From the NCBI RefSeq assembly GCF_000739615.1, contig NZ_BATP01000022.1, forward strand, positions 186,001 through 250,000: a stretch of DNA of 64,000 nucleotides, written 5' to 3'. Of the stretch, positions 60,632 to 64,000 are shown in pieces; the first letter of the stretch is position 1, and each line of letters opens with the position of its first letter. The notes under the pieces are model-generated. The model was not told where the DNA came from. It ran no database searches and was given only the letters and a program-made list of their open reading frames with translations. The position numbers were made by a program, and so were the translations under genes. The DNA comes from Haloferula sp. BvORR071. Lineage in GTDB: Bacteria > Verrucomicrobiota > Verrucomicrobiia > Verrucomicrobiales > Akkermansiaceae.

Positions 60632-61556
60632 ACTCGTGGTAGTTGCCGATCGAGACGCCGTCCAAGCTGGCCAAGGCATCCTCTCCGAGCTTCGCGAGTG
60701 AGAAATAGCGCGTCACCAGATGGGAAGCGATCGAGTGCTCGTTGGTGCCCATGTAGCGGACCGAGAGACCTGGCTCGATCTCACCGGCCACACCAGCCTT
60801 CTGCAGGCCGACCACGCCGCGCTGATTCTCGCCCACGCGCAACAGCAGGATGCTCGTGGTGCCATCCTTGAGTGGCAGCTTGTCGCTCGGGATCAGCGGA
60901 ATCCCGCGCCAGGTGATGAAGGGCGAGCCGAACAGCGTCACAGTCGGCGGCGGCACACCACGACGGGTGGCCTCACGGCCAAAGGCGGTAATCGCCTTCG
61001 GATGCGCCAGGAAGAAGGCCGGCTTTTTCCACACCAGTGAAATCAATTCATCCAGATCGTCGGGTGTCGGCGGACCGGTGCGGGTCTGGATCCGCTGCGT
61101 CTCGGCCACTGCATTCAGCAGGCCGAATTTCTTGTGGTTCACCAGTTCGTATTCCTCGCGCTCTTTCACGGCTTCCACCGTCAGGCGGACTTGCTCGCGA
61201 AGCTGGTCGATCGCGTTGCTATAGAGGTCGGTGATCCGGGTGTGGGTCTGCAGCACCGTCTGGATGGTGCTCAGGTGGTATTCGCGCGGGTCTTCCTCGT
61301 AGTCGATGTAGTCGCGAGGAAGCTCCGGCTCGCCGTCATCCACGGTCAGCAGATCGACGGTGATTCCATCGGGCTTCTGCTTCACGCGGTTGACGCGATA
61401 GACGCCGCCATCGACATCCACCCACGGCAGCAGCAGGTGTAGCCAGCGTGGCGTGATCTCATCCCACTGTGGCGGGGTGACGGTGGCGGTGGCCAGATTG
61501 CGGGCGGATTCCGCGCTGACACTGAGGCGCGCGGGAACATCGGCAGAGTCGCTCAT
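60612..61556 (-). CDS. Family 2A encapsulin nanocompartment shell protein (SrpI-like), 314 aa
   Basis: The 314-residue chain has the SrpI/family 2A pattern: an N-terminal extension, PRWLHLLLPWVDVDGGVYRV, YHLSTIQTVLQTHTRITDLY, NHKKFGLLNAVAETQRIQTR, WKKPAFFLAHPKAITAFGRE, FITWRGIPLIPSDKLPL and the C-terminal LSVRYMGTNEHSIASHLVTR, YFSLAKLGEDALASLDGVSI. Such proteins have the HK97 fold and assemble into closed icosahedral shells. No cyclic-nucleotide-binding insert (family 2B) is seen. The downstream overlapping gene is the expected cargo. It leads a six-gene operon. Confidence 0.93.
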   Translation of the reverse strand: MSDSADVPARLSVSAESARNLATATVTPPQWDEITPRWLHLLLPWVDVDGGVYRVNRVKQKPDGITVDLLTVDDGEPELPRDYIDYEEDPREYHLSTIQTVLQTHTRITDLYSNAIDQLREQVRLTVEAVKEREEYELVNHKKFGLLNAVAETQRIQTRTGPPTPDDLDELISLVWKKPAFFLAHPKAITAFGREATRRGVPPPTVTLFGSPFITWRGIPLIPSDKLPLKDGTTSILLLRVGENQRGVVGLQKAGVAGEIEPGLSVRYMGTNEHSIASHLVTRYFSLAKLGEDALASLDGVSIGNYHEYVYPKA

Positions 61557-61836
61557 GATGAGTGGGGAGAAAAATGGTTGGAACCTTGAAATACAGGCAG
61601 CCACGACATGGTCGCGGCAACACGGCGGCAGTTCTCCGGGGACCGGTGGAATCGCGCTCTCGCGGACGCTGCCATCCCTCGTGGGCTCGGCGCGGACCCT
61701 TGCCTCCTTAAGTCAGGTCGGCAGCTCGCCTTCACCGCGGGTATCCATGCGGACTCACCGTCGAGCGAAGCGAAGCAGGGGCAACCTGATGCGATGGCCT
61801 TGCACTGTCAACGCAAAGGCCTGTCTGCAAATCGCC
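61557..61836. promoter_or_regulatory. Upstream region of the encapsulin operon
   Basis: 280 bases with no gene should contain the operon promoter. On the minus strand I see a purine-rich stretch (cttaaggaggcaagggtcc near 61708-61690) and several GC hairpins, but no match to a SAM, T-box or other riboswitch core that I can defend, and no clear -10/-35 pair. Sulfur-dependent control would be expected but is not visible. Confidence 0.35.
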
Positions 61837-62322
61837 TCAAGCGTCCGCGCTTGGCTGGACCGGGTCGTCCACCCGCACCATATGCCTCCGGTGATATCGC
61901 CACGCGCGCCAGCCCAGGAATCCATACCAGACCGCCAGATAGCCGGTGAGCAGCGCCTGGAAGGACCAGCTAACACCCCAGTAAGTCGATGAACCGACGA
62001 ACGCGACGGGACCTTTTCTTCCGAGGCTCTGCATCCACAGGTAATGTGCTGGCCCAAATTTCCCGGGGGCAAAATCCAGCTGAAAACCCGTACCCGCCCC
62101 AAGCCCCGAGGCCGCTCCCGTCGCAAGCGAGAACCGCTCACTACCCAGAGCGACCACAATCTGCAGATCGCGGCGCGAATAGCTGAAGCCCATTGGCTTC
62201 GCGGTGGTCTTGAGCCAGAGCCACGAGATATACGCGGCCACGAGCATGCCGATCCACAGCAGGGGCGAGCGCAAGAGGAAGCGGACCATGGAGAAGCGAA
62301 TCTCTCTCCCTAACTCCGCCAT
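61837..62322 (-). CDS. Membrane protein of unknown function, 161 aa
   Basis: Two hydrophobic segments (LLWIGMLVAAYISWLWL near 20-37 and FQALLTGYLAVWYGFLGWRA near 120-140) flank a loop of about 80 residues facing the outside. Its closing segment WRYHRRHM is basic, so both ends are in the cytoplasm. No family is recognised. It stands 280 bases before the encapsulin gene on the same strand; whether the two share a message is unclear. Confidence 0.55.
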   Translation of the reverse strand: MAELGREIRFSMVRFLLRSPLLWIGMLVAAYISWLWLKTTAKPMGFSYSRRDLQIVVALGSERFSLATGAASGLGAGTGFQLDFAPGKFGPAHYLWMQSLGRKGPVAFVGSSTYWGVSWSFQALLTGYLAVWYGFLGWRAWRYHRRHMVRVDDPVQPSADA

Positions 62323-62400
62323 CCGGGGAAATTGCCTGTGACTCTCGATCCCGAGAAGGGATCACGGCGCGGCCCGATCCACCAAACCCTCAACCCAAGC

Positions 62401-63438
62401 TCAAGGAAACGCCGCCTTCAAGCTCTCCAACTCCTCTGCATCCACCTTGAACACACTCCCGTGCCGCGCATCCGCCGGGAAGCTCACATCCTCCTCCACC
62501 TTCCAGTTCAAGACATCATCCGACGACGACAGCCCGAAACGGTTCGTCATGCAGTAGTCATAGAGCAGCAGCCAGCCCTTGCCCTTCGGGTCCGGCATGA
62601 TGCTCGGCCCCTCCGTGATCACCGGCACAATCTGCCCCTTGTTCAGCGGCCCATCGTAAATCTTGTACGGCCCCTCGACCGCATCGGCCACCGCCACCCG
62701 GATCGCCCGCCGCTCCCCGGTGGCCGGGCAGAACTCCTCTTCCTTGTGGAAGAGGTAGTACTTCCCGCCCTGCTCTAACAGCGTGCCATCGATCACCGAA
62801 TACGGCGGCGCGAACAGCACCTTGGCCGGCGTGAAAGTCTTCCAGTCCTTCGTCCGCGAATACCACAGCCGGCTCTTCTTCCATCCCGCATCCTCGAAGG
62901 ACGAAGACCACACCAGGAAGGTCTCCCCGCTCTTGGGATCCGCAAACCACACCGGCGCCCAGATGTTCCGCGCCGGCCGGCCTCCCTCGTCTTGCACGCC
63001 CTTCATCAGCGGCAGCGCCTCCACCGTCTCCCACTTCAGCAAGTCCCGCGAGACCGCGTGCAGGCACACCGGACCAGAGCCCTGCTCATCCGGCTTCTGC
63101 GCCGACCGGCCGCCCGTAGCCATGAGATGCCACATCCCATCCGCCCCGCGTCGGACGAAGGGATCGCGCAGGCGTTGGTTCCAGACCGGCTTGTTGTCGT
63201 TCAGCGGGGTCCAGTGACGGCCATCGGCCGAGATCGCGAGGTGAAGATACTCGACGTTCATCGGGTCCGGCAGCGGCACTTGGTGCTCCTTCCCTTGGGC
63301 ATCAATCTCCACCCGGCCCTCGTAGCGCTGGCGGAAGTAGGCTAGCACCCAGCCCCCTTCCTTCCCGGCCTCCTGCGCCGGGCAGAGCGCGGCAAGTCCC
63401 AGAAAAACAGCAGCCTGCACGAAAAACCGTCGCCTCAT
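62401..63438 (-). CDS. Secreted GH43-like glycoside hydrolase, 345 aa
   Basis: A signal peptide (RRRFFVQAAVFLGLAALCPA, Q) precedes a five-bladed propeller fold: LRDPFVRRGADGMWHLMATG, RNIWAPVWFADPKSGETFLV, SVIDGTLLEQGGKYYLFHKE, PVITEGPSIMPDPKGKGWLL. The Asp in LRDPFV, Asp in VIDGTL and Glu in ITEGPS match the three catalytic acids of GH43/62-type arabinofuranosidases and xylosidases. The substrate cannot be deduced. Diverges from pheS. Confidence 0.82.
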   Translation of the reverse strand: MRRRFFVQAAVFLGLAALCPAQEAGKEGGWVLAYFRQRYEGRVEIDAQGKEHQVPLPDPMNVEYLHLAISADGRHWTPLNDNKPVWNQRLRDPFVRRGADGMWHLMATGGRSAQKPDEQGSGPVCLHAVSRDLLKWETVEALPLMKGVQDEGGRPARNIWAPVWFADPKSGETFLVWSSSFEDAGWKKSRLWYSRTKDWKTFTPAKVLFAPPYSVIDGTLLEQGGKYYLFHKEEEFCPATGERRAIRVAVADAVEGPYKIYDGPLNKGQIVPVITEGPSIMPDPKGKGWLLLYDYCMTNRFGLSSSDDVLNWKVEEDVSFPADARHGSVFKVDAEELESLKAAFP

Positions 63439-63515
63439 CCCGCCAAGGTTCCCCCCTTTCCCCGCAGGGGGAAAGCGATTTGTCCCGGCGGGCCCTCCCT
63501 CTTGAAGACAAGCCT

Positions 63516-63544
63516 TTGACTCCGGTGCCCGCAGCGGCTATCCC
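63516..63544 (+). promoter_or_regulatory. Candidate promoter of pheS
   Basis: TTGACT (63516-63521), a 17-base spacer and TATCCC (63539-63544) stand 32 bases before the ATG at 63577. A T-rich stretch (ctttttcccgttttccc) lies between the -10 and the start. Confidence 0.5.
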
Positions 63545-63576
63545 CTGCGCCCCGCTTTTTCCCGTTTTCCCATCCC

Positions 63577-64000
63577 ATGAAGGATCAGATCGAAGCCATT
63601 CAGGCCGAGGCATTGGCCCGGATCGAAGCCGCCGCCGATGCCCGCGCGCTGGAGGACGCCCGCGTCGCCGTGCTCGGCAAGAAGGGTACCCTCACCGAAG
63701 TCTCCGCCGGCATGCGCGACGTGCCGAAAGAGGACAAGGCCGCCGTCGGTGCCCTGCTGAATACCGCCCGTAGTGCGATCACCGCGGCGCTGGAGACCAA
63801 GCAACTGGCCCTGCAGGACGCCGCCGACAAGAAGGCGCTCGAAGGCATCGACCTGACCCTCCCGGCCCGCGCCCTGCATCACGGCTCGCTCCACCCGCTC
63901 ACGATCCTGCGCCACCAGGCAATCTCGATCCTGCGCCGCATGGGCTTCGCTCTCGCCGAGGGCCCGGAAATCGAAGACGAGTTCCACTGCTTCGACGCCC
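63577..64000 (+). CDS. pheS: Phenylalanine-tRNA ligase alpha subunit, 3' part beyond the window
   Basis: The first 141 residues are visible. They begin with the coiled-coil tRNA-binding arm (IEAIQAEALARIEAAADARA, RVAVLGKKGTLTEVSAGMRD) and enter the catalytic domain at DLTLPARALHHGSLHPLTIL and ILRRMGFALAEGPEIEDEFH, the family motif 1 region. PheS with PheT charges tRNA-Phe in the cytoplasm. The gene continues past the right edge. The usual neighbour pheT would be downstream. Confidence 0.95.
   Translation, partial: MKDQIEAIQAEALARIEAAADARALEDARVAVLGKKGTLTEVSAGMRDVPKEDKAAVGALLNTARSAITAALETKQLALQDAADKKALEGIDLTLPARALHHGSLHPLTILRHQAISILRRMGFALAEGPEIEDEFHCFDA

Noticed and set aside
61557..61836. 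Possible SAM or other sulfur riboswitch upstream of the encapsulin operon
   Set aside because: I looked for the conserved core helices and internal loops on the minus strand and could not place them; only generic GC hairpins are present.

Overview
This is a GC-rich bacterial chromosome segment, most likely from a Verrucomicrobiota member of the Luteolibacter/Haloferula type. That assignment is inferred from gene content: LamG (jellyroll) surface proteins, an autotransporter-type beta-strand-repeat protein, a PEP-CTERM protein, a LacI/AraC hybrid regulator, thrombospondin-3-like repeats, an orphan GspG pseudopilin and a GH78 rhamnosidase. No rRNA is present to confirm it.

Layout. 1-6383 (-): a tightly packed operon of four secreted proteins of unknown function, led from 6383; the last gene runs off the left edge. 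6.5-10.3 kb (+): alpha-L-rhamnosidase and an orphan pseudopilin. 10.5-22.0 kb: a LamG surface-protein locus, in which two minus-strand LamG proteins diverge from a LacI/AraC-type regulator and a 2121-residue secreted protein combining LamG, cadherin-like, InlB-like, metallophosphoesterase and SUMF1-like domains. 22.1-24.3 kb: a probably frameshifted ankyrin gene and a coupled HupE/parvulin pair. 24.5-29.2 kb (-): a glycosyltransferase cluster lying on the 3' side of a tRNA-Pro(UGG) gene.

30-43 kb: lipoate ligase, CbiX plus an iron-sulfur partner, a polyphosphate locus (ppk2, ppx, ppk1), an FAD monooxygenase, a Tat-exported 5'-nucleotidase-like protein, a YdjM-like membrane protein, and rpmI-rplT. 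43.2-46.6 kb (+): a second large LamG protein between two nearly identical terminators. 47.8-51.6 kb (+): a four-gene run ending with a TIR-transmembrane protein whose outer part resembles the secreted protein encoded just upstream. 51.7-54.0 kb (+): an MBOAT/SGNH pair. 54.4-55.7 kb: purU and a small membrane protein.

55.8-61.6 kb (-): the most coherent system in the window, a family 2A encapsulin operon: shell, cysteine desulfurase with a long N-terminal extension (the known cargo type), HAD phosphatase, rhodanese, serine acetyltransferase and cysteine synthase. It links cysteine synthesis, sulfur release and sulfur storage in a protein compartment. The right end holds a small membrane protein, a GH43-like glycosidase and the start of pheS.

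The least-described candidates are the four-gene secreted operon at the left edge and the TIR/secreted-paralogue pair.
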